Assembly: GCA_003152255.1 (NCBI GenBank) | Contig: PLZT01000069.1 | Location: 1 to 7,726, forward strand | Source of the DNA: Methylocystaceae bacterium | GTDB lineage: Bacteria > Pseudomonadota > Alphaproteobacteria > Rhizobiales > Beijerinckiaceae | Length of the DNA stretch: 7,726 nt | Direction of reading: 5' to 3' | Part shown: in pieces, positions 1 through 6,570 of the stretch | Layout: each line of letters starts with the position of its first letter | How positions within the stretch are numbered: position 1 is the stretch's first letter | Position numbers and translations under genes: made by a program | The notes under the pieces: model-generated | Database searches by the model: none | What the model was told of the DNA's origin: nothing | The model's input: the letters and a program-made list of their open reading frames with translations, nothing else

Positions 1-374
1 ATGTCGCCGCCATCATTGCAGTCGAGCGCACGGTTCATGCGTTCCAGCCGGCGACCGGTCTTTTCAAAACCTCGAACGAGACCTCTTTCTATTTGTCCAA
101 TCGTCCCATCGGCGCAGAGCAAGCCGCCGCCGCCATTCGCGGCCACTGGGGCATCGAAAATCGCTCGCACTATGTCCGCGACGTCACATTGTGCGAGGAC
201 GCCTCACGCATTCGCAAAAACCCCGGCGTCTTCGCCAGAATCCGCAGCTTCGCTTACAATATCCTGAGGATAAACCAGACCGACTCCATCGCTCAGGACC
301 GCTATGCCGCCGCTCTCGGAGGACTGGACTTCCTGCTATCCTTGAAATTCAATAGAGAGCGTTGAACAACCCTG
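1..374 (+). mobile_element. ISAs1-family insertion sequence, right-hand end only
   Basis: The window opens inside an insertion sequence. Its transposase reading frame is open from the left edge to the stop at 363-365. The sequence just after it, GTTGAACAACCCTG (361-374), reads on the other strand as CAGGGTTGTTCAAC, which is the kind of terminal inverted repeat found at ISAs1-family ends. The transposase stop codon lies inside this repeat. I place the outer boundary at 374. The left end is outside the window, so target-site duplications and completeness cannot be judged. Confidence 0.75.
3..365 (+). CDS. ISAs1-family transposase, C-terminal part
   Basis: This is the last ~120 residues of a DDE transposase of the ISAs1 (IS4-like) family, which would cut and paste its own element. 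The frame is open from base 3 without a start codon, so the gene is cut by the window edge. The visible hallmark is the block RGHWGIENRSHYVRDVTLCE followed by DASRIRKN. This is the conserved C-terminal HWxIEN...DV..EDASR region carrying the catalytic glutamate of the family. It is followed by a helical RSFAYNILR segment, also typical. No frameshift is seen in the visible part. The gene ends inside the right terminal repeat of its element. Family assignment is by remembered motif; whether the full gene is intact cannot be known here. Confidence 0.85.
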   Translation, partial: VAAIIAVERTVHAFQPATGLFKTSNETSFYLSNRPIGAEQAAAAIRGHWGIENRSHYVRDVTLCEDASRIRKNPGVFARIRSFAYNILRINQTDSIAQDRYAAALGGLDFLLSLKFNRER

Positions 375-714
375 ATAGCTGACTCCGTCTACACGATGAA
401 CATAGCGAAAAGAACCGATGGAAAAAACGGTTGTGTTTGGTCTGGACATAACCCCGCGCACGCAGACCAAAAGTCTCACGGGCTTATCGGCGAAGTCCAG
501 TGTGACGGCAACGTTCGGTTCATGATTAGAGCCGGATTCTGATAGCCGCGAATATCGAGCGATGGCGCCAGGTCTCCATGGCGTCATCCGCCAACCCATA
601 AACGTCTGCCACGAACGGCGCGCTAGAACCACCAGCGTCAGCAAGAGGCGCGGGTCTGTTGCGCGCCGAGATTTCTCGCCCTTTACGGGGCGAACTCCAT
701 AAGGATCGATCGCA
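375..714. other. Intergenic stretch without a convincing gene
   Basis: No reading frame here gives a recognisable protein. Long open frames exist on the minus strand (for example 336-782 and 526-852), but they run across the neighbouring transposase end and the zinc-ribbon gene and have low-complexity, arginine-rich translations, so I treat them as chance. The stretch contains one 9-bp inverted repeat (436-471) and, at its right edge, the ribosome binding site of the next gene. It may be decayed sequence left after IS insertion. Confidence 0.5.
436..471. repeat. 9-bp inverted repeat with 18-nt loop
   Basis: TTTGGTCTG (436-444) and its exact reverse complement CAGACCAAA (463-471) flank an 18-nt spacer. 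A smaller pair, AACCG (413-417) and CGGTT (428-432), lies just upstream. No T-run follows on either strand, so a terminator is unlikely. It could be an operator, a remnant of a mobile-element end, or chance. Confidence 0.45.
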
Positions 715-894
715 GTGACCAAAGCCGAACTCGATGTAAAGCGCCGATGCCTGAGCTGCAACAAGCCTTTTTTCGATCTCAATCGTGTGCCGATTGTCTG
801 TCCCAGTTGTGAGGCCGTTTTTCAACTCGTGGAGATAGCCCATTCGCCGCACAGGTGGATGACGGCCAGGCGGCTTTCGATGGGGTCGATATAG
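715..894 (+). CDS. Short FYDLN-type (TIGR02300-like) zinc-ribbon protein, truncated
   Basis: A 59-codon frame starts at GTG 715, preceded by AAGGA (701-705) at a 9-nt spacing, and stops at TAG 892-894. The translation begins VTKAELDVKRRCLSCNKPFF and continues DLNRVPIVCPSC. This matches the N-terminus of the alphaproteobacterial FYDLN-acid family (TIGR02300), in which a Cys4 zinc ribbon surrounds a YDL/FDL-N motif. The cysteines are C12, C15, C29 and C32, two CxxC knuckles. Family members are usually about twice this long, with a strongly acidic tail. Here the frame leaves the family after about residue 40 and ends in an unrelated basic stretch, so the acidic tail is missing. The frame two bases on (about 843-923) reads acidic-looking sequence (VDDGQAAFDGVDIVPD), so a frameshift is possible. 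In many alphaproteobacteria the full gene sits near aroA; that context is absent. It is either a short paralogue or a decaying copy. Its molecular function is unknown. Confidence 0.65.
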   Translation: MTKAELDVKRRCLSCNKPFFDLNRVPIVCPSCEAVFQLVEIAHSPHRWMTARRLSMGSI

Positions 895-1129
895 TCCCGG
901 ACAAACTCACACAGCGCGGGGCGTCCTCGCGGGCCAAGCCAATGCCGCCGCGTCGACGCCAGCGGAGAATGTCAATTCATTCCTCCAGGGTTTCATCGCG
1001 ACAGGCGCACCGGATCAGCAATCGACGCTCGACGCGGCGATGCGGTTCGCGCGCGACATCACCCCGATGCAGCTTGTCGCGCTGGCGCTGATAGGAGGCT
1101 TCACCGCCGGCAGGAAGCTTCGCAAGTGA
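863..1129 (+). pseudogene. 5'-less fragment of an unrecognised small protein
   Basis: One frame is open from a stop at 860-862 to TGA 1127-1129, but it has no usable start codon near its beginning, so it looks like the 3' end of a gene. The last ~60 codons look truly coding: wobble positions are mostly G or C, and the translation is balanced (ANAAASTPAENVNSFLQGF, then helical FARDITPMQLVALALIGGF). It ends in a short hydrophobic segment followed by a basic GRKLRK tail, as in a C-terminally anchored membrane protein. I do not recognise the family. Its first part overlaps the end of the zinc-ribbon frame. The remnant might come from a different gene joined by deletion. Confidence 0.35.
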
Positions 1130-1198
1130 GTCGAGTTCGCAAGAGGCCATCTCTTCGTCGCTGAGCAATTCCGGCCGGTTGAAAAGGAAAGCGGTCGA

Positions 1199-1349
1199 AT
1201 GCCGATGGCATCCAATTCCATCAGGGATCCGGCGGCGTTCCTGATCGTGACGGCGCTTCTGATTCTGGCTCTCGTCCTCGGCCGCGAGGTGCTGATGCCG
1301 CTCGCGCTCGCGACGATCCTCGCGTTCATCCTGGCGCCGGCCGTAAGAT
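1199..1349 (+). pseudogene. AI-2E-family transporter, N-terminal remnant
   Basis: ATG 1199 is preceded by AAGGAA (1184-1189) at about 9 nt, so it was probably a real start. The ~50 codons that follow encode a polar lead (MPMASNSIRDPAA) and two closely spaced hydrophobic stretches, FLIVTALLILALVLG and VLMPLALATILAFILAPAV. The pattern 'REVLMPLALATILAFILAP-VR' is characteristic of the start of AI-2E-family (YdiK/PerM-like) multi-pass membrane proteins, which normally have about 350 residues and 7-8 membrane segments. After about 1347 the similarity stops and the frame runs into transposase-derived sequence in the wrong frame until TGA 1622-1624. The gene is therefore cut to roughly one seventh of its length and cannot make a working transporter. 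Confidence 0.6.
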
Positions 1350-1359
1350 TTCCGATCGA

Positions 1360-1755
1360 CCACCGCGCCTGCGCTTGGGCGTCGAAACCGTGCGGCGTTG
1401 GATGCTGGCCAAAGGAACCTTGCAAGACCGCCGGTCGCGTCTCAAGCCGGTCCACCAACCCCGACATCGCCGCGATTGCGTTGGCGAACTCATTCAGATC
1501 GACGGCTCCGAGCACTGGTGGTTCGAGGAACGCGGCCCCAGTGTACCACCCTGCTCGTCTTTATTTACGACGCGACCAGTCGGCTGATGCACCTGCGATT
1601 TGTCGAGTCGGAATCGACGTTTGATTATTTTCTCGCGGCGCGCTCATATTTGCAGCGTTGCGGCAAACCGGTCGCCTTCTATTTGGCCCAAGCATGCGAC
1701 GTTCCGGGTGAACAAGACGGGAGCGGTCGGCGTGGTGGCCCCGCGAGTGGTATAA
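1360..1755 (+). pseudogene. ISNCY-type transposase fragment with two frameshifts
   Basis: Three consecutive reading-frame segments together reconstruct the N-terminal to central part of an ISNCY-type (integrase-core DDE) transposase. Frame 1 up to about 1545 reads LGVETVRRWMLAKG (a helix-turn-helix end), then GELIQIDGSEHWWFEERGP, with the first catalytic Asp in QIDGS. Frame 3, about 1545-1685, continues CTTLLVFIYDATSRLMHLRF and ESTFDYF...GKPVAFY. Frame 1 again from about 1687 gives KHATFRVNKTGAVG and stops at 1753-1755. The two shifts lie in GGCCCCAGTG near 1540 and in TTGGCCCAAG near 1685. About the first 50 codons and the whole C-terminal half are missing, including the later catalytic residues, so it is dead. 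It abuts the AI-2E remnant directly, with no visible terminal repeat. Confidence 0.75.
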
Positions 1756-1793
1756 CGGCGCCCAAAGGCTGCGGCGGTCATCGATGGTTCCCC

Positions 1794-1813
1794 AACTTCG
1801 CCGCGAAGTTTTT
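1794..1813 (+). terminator. Possible Rho-independent terminator upstream of ligD
   Basis: AACTTCG (1794-1800) pairs perfectly with CGAAGTT (1804-1810) around a 3-nt loop, and the 3' arm runs into TTTTT (1809-1813). The stem is short and only moderately GC-rich. It would separate ligD from transcription coming out of the IS remnants. It could also be chance symmetry. Confidence 0.3.
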
Positions 1814-1943
1814 CGCCTCTCTGAACGTTTTGGCTGCGGCGGTCTCGGCCAGCATCGTTCGCCGTAGCGTAACTCTTCGGGGCAACTGCGGCGTTTCGTG
1901 CGCAGGATTTTCTTATCTCCGCCGCTCTCGTTTTTAGCCGGGC

Positions 1944-1969
1944 GGAACATGTTTCTGTCTTCGAGATTT
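1944..1969 (+). promoter_or_regulatory. Weak candidate EcfG-type promoter of ligD
   Basis: GGAAC (1944-1948) is a perfect -35 element for the alphaproteobacterial general-stress sigma factor EcfG/RpoE2. The expected -10 position, 17 nt on, reads ATTT (1966-1969) instead of CGTT. It keeps the TT but not the CG, so the match is incomplete. The distance to the ribosome binding site and start would leave a leader of about 20 nt, the same geometry as the better match before the ku pair. An AACATGTT palindrome (1946-1953) overlaps the -35. Confidence 0.3.
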
Positions 1970-1994
1970 CGTCTTTACTGCCAGGAGGAGACCT

Positions 1995-4637
1995 ATGGCG
2001 AAGGATAAGCTCTCCAGCTACAAAGCGAAACGCGACTTCAGTCTGACGCGGGAACCGCGCGGCCATACGGAGGTGGCCTCATCAAACCGCCGTCGTTTCG
2101 TCATCCAGAAACATGACGCCAGGCGGCGGCACTATGACCTGCGCCTAGAACTCGACGGCGTCTTCAAATCCTGGGCGGTGACGCGAGGCCCGTCTCTCGA
2201 TCCGCGTCAAAAACGGCTTGCGGTGGAAGTTGAAGATCATCCGCTTGACTATGGCGACTTCGAGGGAACAATCCCGAAGGGCCAATACGGCGGCGGCACT
2301 GTCATGCTCTGGGATCGCGGCTATTGGGAGCCGGAAGGAAAGCAAAGCCCGGAGCAGGCGCTGGCGAAGGGCGATTTTAAGTTCAGGCTCGAAGGTCACA
2401 GGCTGCAAGGCAGCTTCGTCCTGGTGCGGATGGCGAATGACCGCGAGCAGAGCAAACGCACCAATTGGCTCTTGATCAAACATCACGATGAGTTCGCCGT
2501 CGAGACGGACGGCGAGGCGTTTCTTGACGATAACGACACCTCTGTCGCGTCCGGCCGCACCATGGAAGCGATCGCGGCCGGCAAGGGCCGCGAGCCGAAA
2601 CCCTTCATATTGAATGCCGGAAAGGTAAAGGCCGATGCGGTCTGGGACAGCCGCGCGGGTCACTCGGCCGAGGAGCAAAAAGCGCAGGCTCGCGGGAAGA
2701 AAAAACCAATTACGACTACCGCCGCCGAGCTTCCGGATTTCATTGCCCCGCAGCTTTGCGAGAGTCTGAATCGCCCACCGTCGGCGGTCGGTTGGATCCA
2801 CGAGATCAAGTTCGACGGCTACCGCATTCAGATGCGCGTAATTGACGGCGAAGTGACATTGAAGACGCGCACGGGTCTCGATTGGACCGCAAGATTCCCG
2901 GCTATCGCACGAGCCGCTTGCAAATTGCCGGATGCGATCATCGACGGCGAGATATGCGCCCTGGACGAAAATGGCGCACCGGATTTCGCGGCGCTTCAAG
3001 CCGCTCTTTCCGAGGGCGACACCGACGAGCTCGTTTTTTTCGCCTTCGACCTACTGTTCGAAGCCGACGAAGACTTGCGACCGTTGTCATTGATCAATCG
3101 AAAGGTCCGACTGCAGCAACTCCTGCTGGAGGGCGGTGACAACGCCCGCGTTCGTTTCGTCGAACATTTCGAGACCGGCGGCGAAGCGGTCCTGCGATCA
3201 GCGTGCCGACTGTCGCTCGAAGGAATCGTATCGAAGCGAGGGGATGCGCCCTATGTCTCCGGTCGGACGGGCACTTGGACGAAGGCAAAGTGCCGCGCGG
3301 GACATGAAGTCGTCATTGGTGGGTACGTCACGACGGAGGGCAGATTCCGGTCGCTCCTCGTTGGCGTCCATCGCGGCGACAACTTCGCCTATGTGGGGCG
3401 GGTCGGCACCGGTTACGGTATGGCCAAGGTCAAGGGTTTACTGCCGAAGCTTCAGGCGGTGGAGACGGCGACGTCTCCGTTCAACGGCGTCGGCGCTCCC
3501 AAAAAAACCGCGGGCGTCTTGTGGCTCAAGCCCGTGCTGGTGGCCGAAATCGAGTTCGCCGGTTGGACCTCGGATGGTCTGGTGCGTCAGGCCGCCTTCA
3601 AGGCGTTGCGGGAGGATAAGCCGGCGGCCGAGGTGGAGGTCGAGAAACCGGCGCCGCCCGCGAATGCCGAGGTGGTGCGGCCGGCCGCGCCAACTTCATC
3701 GAAACCTTCCCGACGCGGTGACAAGGTGGATGTCATGGGCGTATTGATCTCGAACCCGGACAAATCTCTCTGGCCTGACGCAAATGACAGCCATCCGGTC
3801 ACGAAGGAGGACCTGGCCCGCTACTATGAAGCTGTCGGCCCATGGTTGATTAAGCATATCGTGGGACGGCCGTGCTCAATCATTAGAGCTCCGGACGGAA
3901 TCGCGGGCGAGCAGTTTTTCCAACGCCACGCGATGCCGGGAACCTCAAACCTGCTGGAACTGGTGACGGTCTTCGGCGACAAGAAGCCGTATCTGCAGAT
4001 CGACCGAGTGGAAGGGCTCGCCGCTGTCGCACAGGTCGGCGCTCTTGAACTGCATCCCTGGAATTGCGAACCTTATCGACCGGAGTCGCCGGGACGCCTC
4101 GTCTTTGACCTCGATCCAGGCCCGGACGTCCCTTTCTCGACAGTCGTCGAAGCCGCTCGGAAAATGCGCGACCGGCTCAACGAGCTTGGCCTAACCAGCT
4201 TCTGCAAGACGACCGGCGGAAAAGGCCTTCACGTCGTCGCGCCCCTCGCTGTCGCTAGGCGAAACAAGATCTCTTGGGCTGAAGCGAAGGGTTTCGCGCA
4301 TGATGTTTGCCAGAAAATGGCGCGCGAGAATCCCGACCTCTATCTTATCAAAATGAACAAGAATCTAAGGAACGGGCGCATCTTCCTCGACTATCTGCGC
4401 AACGATCGCATGGCGACGGCAGTGGCGCCGTTATCGCCCCGTGCGCGGCCCGGCGCGCCCGTGTCCATGCCTCTCACTTGGACCGAGGTGAAAGCCGATC
4501 TCGATCCCAAACGCTTCACGATCCGCACCGTGCCCGGGCTGTTGGCGAAGAGTACTGCTTGGCAGGACTACTGCGACGGTCAGCGACCCCTGGACCAGGC
4601 GATGAAGCGGCTGAGCAAAGTAAAACACGCGGCCTGA
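1995..4637 (+). CDS. ligD: Multidomain NHEJ DNA ligase D (phosphoesterase-ligase-polymerase)
   Basis: LigD repairs double-strand breaks with Ku: it trims 3' ends, fills gaps with preferably ribonucleotides, and seals nicks using ATP. The 880-aa protein carries all three domains in the Pseudomonas-like order. The 3'-phosphoesterase spans ~30-170, with H40, H46, D48, R50 and H82 at the positions of the known metal and phosphate ligands. The ATP-dependent ligase spans ~248-540: EIKFDGYR with nucleotidyl-lysine K272, IDGEI at 316-320, FDLLF at 351-355, EGIVSKR at 409-415, WTKAK at 428-432. The archaeo-eukaryotic primase-type polymerase spans ~580-855: catalytic D705 and D707 in [16 protein letters not shown] at 739-748, D799 in IFLDY. 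A Pro/Ala-rich linker (~541-575) joins ligase and polymerase. The ATG at 1995 follows AGGAGG (1983-1988) at 6 nt. No catalytic residue is missing and no frameshift is seen. It converges on the ku pair with a 112-bp gap. Confidence 0.97.
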   Translation: MAKDKLSSYKAKRDFSLTREPRGHTEVASSNRRRFVIQKHDARRRHYDLRLELDGVFKSWAVTRGPSLDPRQKRLAVEVEDHPLDYGDFEGTIPKGQYGGGTVMLWDRGYWEPEGKQSPEQALAKGDFKFRLEGHRLQGSFVLVRMANDREQSKRTNWLLIKHHDEFAVETDGEAFLDDNDTSVASGRTMEAIAAGKGREPKPFILNAGKVKADAVWDSRAGHSAEEQKAQARGKKKPITTTAAELPDFIAPQLCESLNRPPSAVGWIHEIKFDGYRIQMRVIDGEVTLKTRTGLDWTARFPAIARAACKLPDAIIDGEICALDENGAPDFAALQAALSEGDTDELVFFAFDLLFEADEDLRPLSLINRKVRLQQLLLEGGDNARVRFVEHFETGGEAVLRSACRLSLEGIVSKRGDAPYVSGRTGTWTKAKCRAGHEVVIGGYVTTEGRFRSLLVGVHRGDNFAYVGRVGTGYGMAKVKGLLPKLQAVETATSPFNGVGAPKKTAGVLWLKPVLVAEIEFAGWTSDGLVRQAAFKALREDKPAAEVEVEKPAPPANAEVVRPAAPTSSKPSRRGDKVDVMGVLISNPDKSLWPDANDSHPVTKEDLARYYEAVGPWLIKHIVGRPCSIIRAPDGIAGEQFFQRHAMPGTSNLLELVTVFGDKKPYLQIDRVEGLAAVAQVGALELHPWNCEPYRPESPGRLVFDLDPGPDVPFSTVVEAARKMRDRLNELGLTSFCKTTGGKGLHVVAPLAVARRNKISWAEAKGFAHDVCQKMARENPDLYLIKMNKNLRNGRIFLDYLRNDRMATAVAPLSPRARPGAPVSMPLTWTEVKADLDPKRFTIRTVPGLLAKSTAWQDYCDGQRPLDQAMKRLSKVKHAA

Positions 4638-4749
4638 CCATGAATCGACGACCGATTGCGTTCCGGTTGGACCGCGCCGCGCTAGGGAACGGAATGGACT
4701 GGAATTCAGGCGCCGGTCGCGAGCAGCGGCAGTGCCTTCACTCCAGCCC
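4638..4749. other. Convergent gap between ligD and ku, no clear terminator
   Basis: The two transcription units end tail to tail across 112 bp. I looked for a bidirectional stem-loop. Only weak pairings are present, such as AGTG-ccTT-CACT near 4731-4742, without a flanking T-run. Termination may be Rho-dependent, or the transcripts may overlap. Confidence 0.4.
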
Positions 4750-5559
4750 CTACCGCTTGCCGCGCCGGTTTTCGCCTTCGACGGACTTGCGCAGGGCATC
4801 CATGATGTTGATGACATTGCTGGGCGCGGGTTTCGGATTAATCTCTTTTGTCTTCGCCGGTCGCTTCGTCTGCTTTCGCTTAGCCTCGATGATCTCCAGC
4901 AACTTGTCCTGCACCGGGTCGGCCACCAGCTTGCTATCCCAGTGGCGAGTCTGCTTCTTGATCAGCTGCTGCACGAGCAACACCACCTCGGGATCAGACG
5001 GACTGTCGTCGACACCGCCGAAATAGGCATTCTCGTCCCGTACTTCGTCGCCATAGCGCAGTGTCCACAAGACGATGCCCTTCCCACGCGGTTCGAGCAT
5101 GACCGCGCGCTCGCGCCTCGATATTACGAGACGCGAAATTCCCACCATGTCCTCCGAGGCCATCGCGTCCCGAATGACCGAGAAGGCTTCCTCGCCCACC
5201 GGCTCATTCGGCGACAGGTAATAGGGGGTGTCCAGCCAGATCCACTCGATTGAATCGCTCGGAGCGAAGACATCGATATCGATGGTTTTCGTACTATCCA
5301 AAGCGACATTCTCCAGCTCCTCCTCTTCGAGGATGACATAGTCATCTTCGCCTTTCTGATAGCCCTTCACCGCGTCTTCGTCCTCGATCTCCTTCCCCGT
5401 GACAGCGTCCACATAACGGCTCATTACGCGGTTGTGGGTCACGCGGTTCAGTGTATGAAAGCGAACCTTTTCACTTTCCGAGGTCGCCGGCGTCATCTGG
5501 ACAGGACAGGTGACGAGCGAGAGCTTCAGATAGCCTTTCCAGTAAGGGCGCAGCGCCAT
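4750..5559 (-). CDS. ku: Ku DNA end-binding protein, second gene of the pair (short tail)
   Basis: Bacterial Ku forms a ring-shaped dimer that threads onto double-strand DNA ends, protects them and recruits LigD. This 269-aa protein has the family N-terminus RPYWKGYLKLSLVTCPV (4-20), then RFHTLNRVTHNRV (33-45), VKGYQKGEDDYVIL (64-77), the central ring strands DVFAPSDSIEWIWLDTPYYL (96-115), and the C-terminal LigD-contact helix NIMDALRKSVEG (251-262). It ends soon afterwards in NRRGKR, so it has almost no basic extension. The start is set by GGAGG (complement of 5565-5569) 5 nt before the ATG. It lies 12 nt downstream of the first ku stop, so the two are surely cotranscribed, and the ribosome binding site sits in that 12-nt gap. 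It is clearly related to, but well diverged from, the first Ku. The length is normal for bacterial Ku and no damage is seen. Confidence 0.96.
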   Translation of the reverse strand: MALRPYWKGYLKLSLVTCPVQMTPATSESEKVRFHTLNRVTHNRVMSRYVDAVTGKEIEDEDAVKGYQKGEDDYVILEEEELENVALDSTKTIDIDVFAPSDSIEWIWLDTPYYLSPNEPVGEEAFSVIRDAMASEDMVGISRLVISRRERAVMLEPRGKGIVLWTLRYGDEVRDENAYFGGVDDSPSDPEVVLLVQQLIKKQTRHWDSKLVADPVQDKLLEIIEAKRKQTKRPAKTKEINPKPAPSNVINIMDALRKSVEGENRRGKR

Positions 5560-5571
5560 GCCGTCCTCCGA

Positions 5572-6441
5572 TCAAGCCGTTCGTTTTGAGCGGGAGCTTC
5601 GCTGAGCCTTCCGCGAACTCGCACCGTCGTCGGTTTTCTGCGACGAGCGCTTTGGTTTTCGCGCAGACACGAGCGCGGCGCTCTCGCGCAACGCCTGCAG
5701 AAGGTCACCGGGCTTCGATGGCGATGGCGCTCTTTCCTTCGGTAAAGCCCGACCTTCGATCTTTGCCTTGACGAGCTCCGCGACGGCTGATTCATAGCGG
5801 TCGTCGAAAGCTTTCGGATCGAATGAGCCCTTCTTCGTGTTGATGATATGCTTCGCGAGTTCCAGCATCTCGCCTTCAATCTTCAGATCCGGCAGCTGGT
5901 CAAAGGCTTCTTCCGAAGAACGAATTTCATAATCGAAGTTCAGCGTCGTACCGATTAGGCCATTGTTATGGGGACGGATCAGGACTGTTCGCAGGCGGCG
6001 GAACAGGACAGTCCGCGCAAGCGCGGCGACTCTGCCCTTCCGCATACCGTCGCGCAGTAGCTTAAAGCCGTCGGCGCCCATTTTGTCTGGCGCGAGATAA
6101 TAGGGCTTGTCGAAATAAACGTCGTCAATTTCGTTGCAGGGAACGAAAGCCTCGACCTTTAGCGTTTTGTCGCTTTCTGGTATTGCCGACGCCACATCTT
6201 CGGGCTCAAGCACGACAAAGTCGCCATTCTCGACCTCATACCCTTTGACCTGTTCCTCCGGCTCGACCGGATCGCCTGTCTCGCTATCCACAAAAACGCG
6301 ACGGACCCGATTACCCGTCACGCGATTGAGCGTGTGGAAGGCAATGCGTTCGGATGAGGAGGCGGCCGTATAAAGCTTCACCGCTACGGCGACACCTCCG
6401 AATTTTATGAAGCCTTTCCAGTTGGCCCTTGCAACTACCAT
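5572..6441 (-). CDS. ku: Ku DNA end-binding protein, first gene of the pair (basic tail)
   Basis: This second Ku paralogue would act at double-strand DNA ends with LigD. I choose the ATG at 6441 (289 aa): it starts with the family sequence MVVARANWKGFIKFGG and is preceded by GGAG (complement of 6450-6453) at 8 nt. An in-frame ATG at 6570 would add 43 residues without family likeness or ribosome binding site, across inverted repeats. Core motifs are AFHTLNRVTGNRVRRVFVD (34-52), VKGYEVENGDFVVLEPEDV (65-83) and KPYYLAPDKMGADGFKLLRDG (112-132). The LigD-contact helix is GDLLQALRESAAL (245-257). After it comes a ~30-residue Lys/Arg/Ser-rich tail (RKPKRSSQ...RSSRSKRTA), absent from its partner. In other bacteria such tails bind DNA and help Ku slide or bridge ends. 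It is the leading gene of the ku operon, with a candidate stress promoter just upstream. Confidence 0.96.
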   Translation of the reverse strand: MVVARANWKGFIKFGGVAVAVKLYTAASSSERIAFHTLNRVTGNRVRRVFVDSETGDPVEPEEQVKGYEVENGDFVVLEPEDVASAIPESDKTLKVEAFVPCNEIDDVYFDKPYYLAPDKMGADGFKLLRDGMRKGRVAALARTVLFRRLRTVLIRPHNNGLIGTTLNFDYEIRSSEEAFDQLPDLKIEGEMLELAKHIINTKKGSFDPKAFDDRYESAVAELVKAKIEGRALPKERAPSPSKPGDLLQALRESAALVSARKPKRSSQKTDDGASSRKAQRSSRSKRTA

Positions 6442-6465
6442 GATCTGCACTCCGACACAAAGACC

Positions 6466-6491
6466 AACGGCTTCACCGGCACTCTTGTTCC
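6466..6491 (-). promoter_or_regulatory. Candidate EcfG/RpoE2 general-stress promoter of the ku operon
   Basis: Read on the minus strand, GGAAC (complement of 6487-6491) is followed after exactly 17 nt by CGTT (complement of 6466-6469). This is the full consensus of the EcfG-type sigma factor that runs the general stress response in alphaproteobacteria (GGAAC-N16/17-CGTT). Transcription would start near 6459-6460, leaving a leader of about 18 nt containing the GGAG ribosome binding site. From memory, part of the NHEJ genes of Sinorhizobium meliloti are under RpoE2, which makes the match biologically sensible. It remains a sequence match only. Confidence 0.6.
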
Positions 6492-6492
6492 A

Positions 6493-6511
6493 GATCAAAC
6501 TAAATTTGATC
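6493..6511. repeat. Inverted repeat upstream of the ku promoter
   Basis: GATCAAA (6493-6499) and TTTGATC (6505-6511) form a perfect 7-bp dyad with a 5-nt spacer. It begins 1 nt upstream of the -35 element of the candidate ku promoter. This size and AT-rich make-up fit a repressor or activator half-site pair, but no regulator is identifiable. Confidence 0.45.
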
Positions 6512-6520
6512 AGCTTCTGG

Positions 6521-6548
6521 CGGCAGCGACGAGACGTTGTCGCTGCCG
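6521..6548. repeat. 10-bp GC-rich hairpin upstream of ku
   Basis: CGGCAGCGAC (6521-6530) and GTCGCTGCCG (6539-6548) are perfect reverse complements around the 8-nt loop GAGACGTT. This is the strongest dyad in the window. Neither side has a T-run, so a canonical terminator is unlikely. It could be a REP-like element, an operator, or a transcript structure between the IS and the ku operon. Confidence 0.6.
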
Positions 6549-6570
6549 TCCGTCTGCCAGTTTTCGCCAT

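Noticed and set aside
336..852. Overlapping minus-strand open frames of 148 and 108 codons
   Set aside because: They cross the ISAs1 end and the zinc-ribbon gene antisense, with no recognisable motif and no supported start.
1944..1960. SOS (LexA) box before ligD
   Set aside because: GAACATGTTTC is a short palindrome, but the alphaproteobacterial GAAC-N7-GAAC or GTTC-N7-GTTC pattern is not met.
2145..2999. 284-codon open frame on the minus strand inside ligD
   Set aside because: It is antisense to the strongly conserved phosphoesterase and ligase domains, has a cysteine/arginine-scattered translation without a family, and is explained by GC-rich codon bias.
6442..6570. N-terminal extension of the first Ku to the ATG at 6570
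   Set aside because: There is no ribosome binding site and no family likeness. It spans the candidate promoter and two inverted repeats, while the ATG at 6441 has GGAG and the conserved Ku start.
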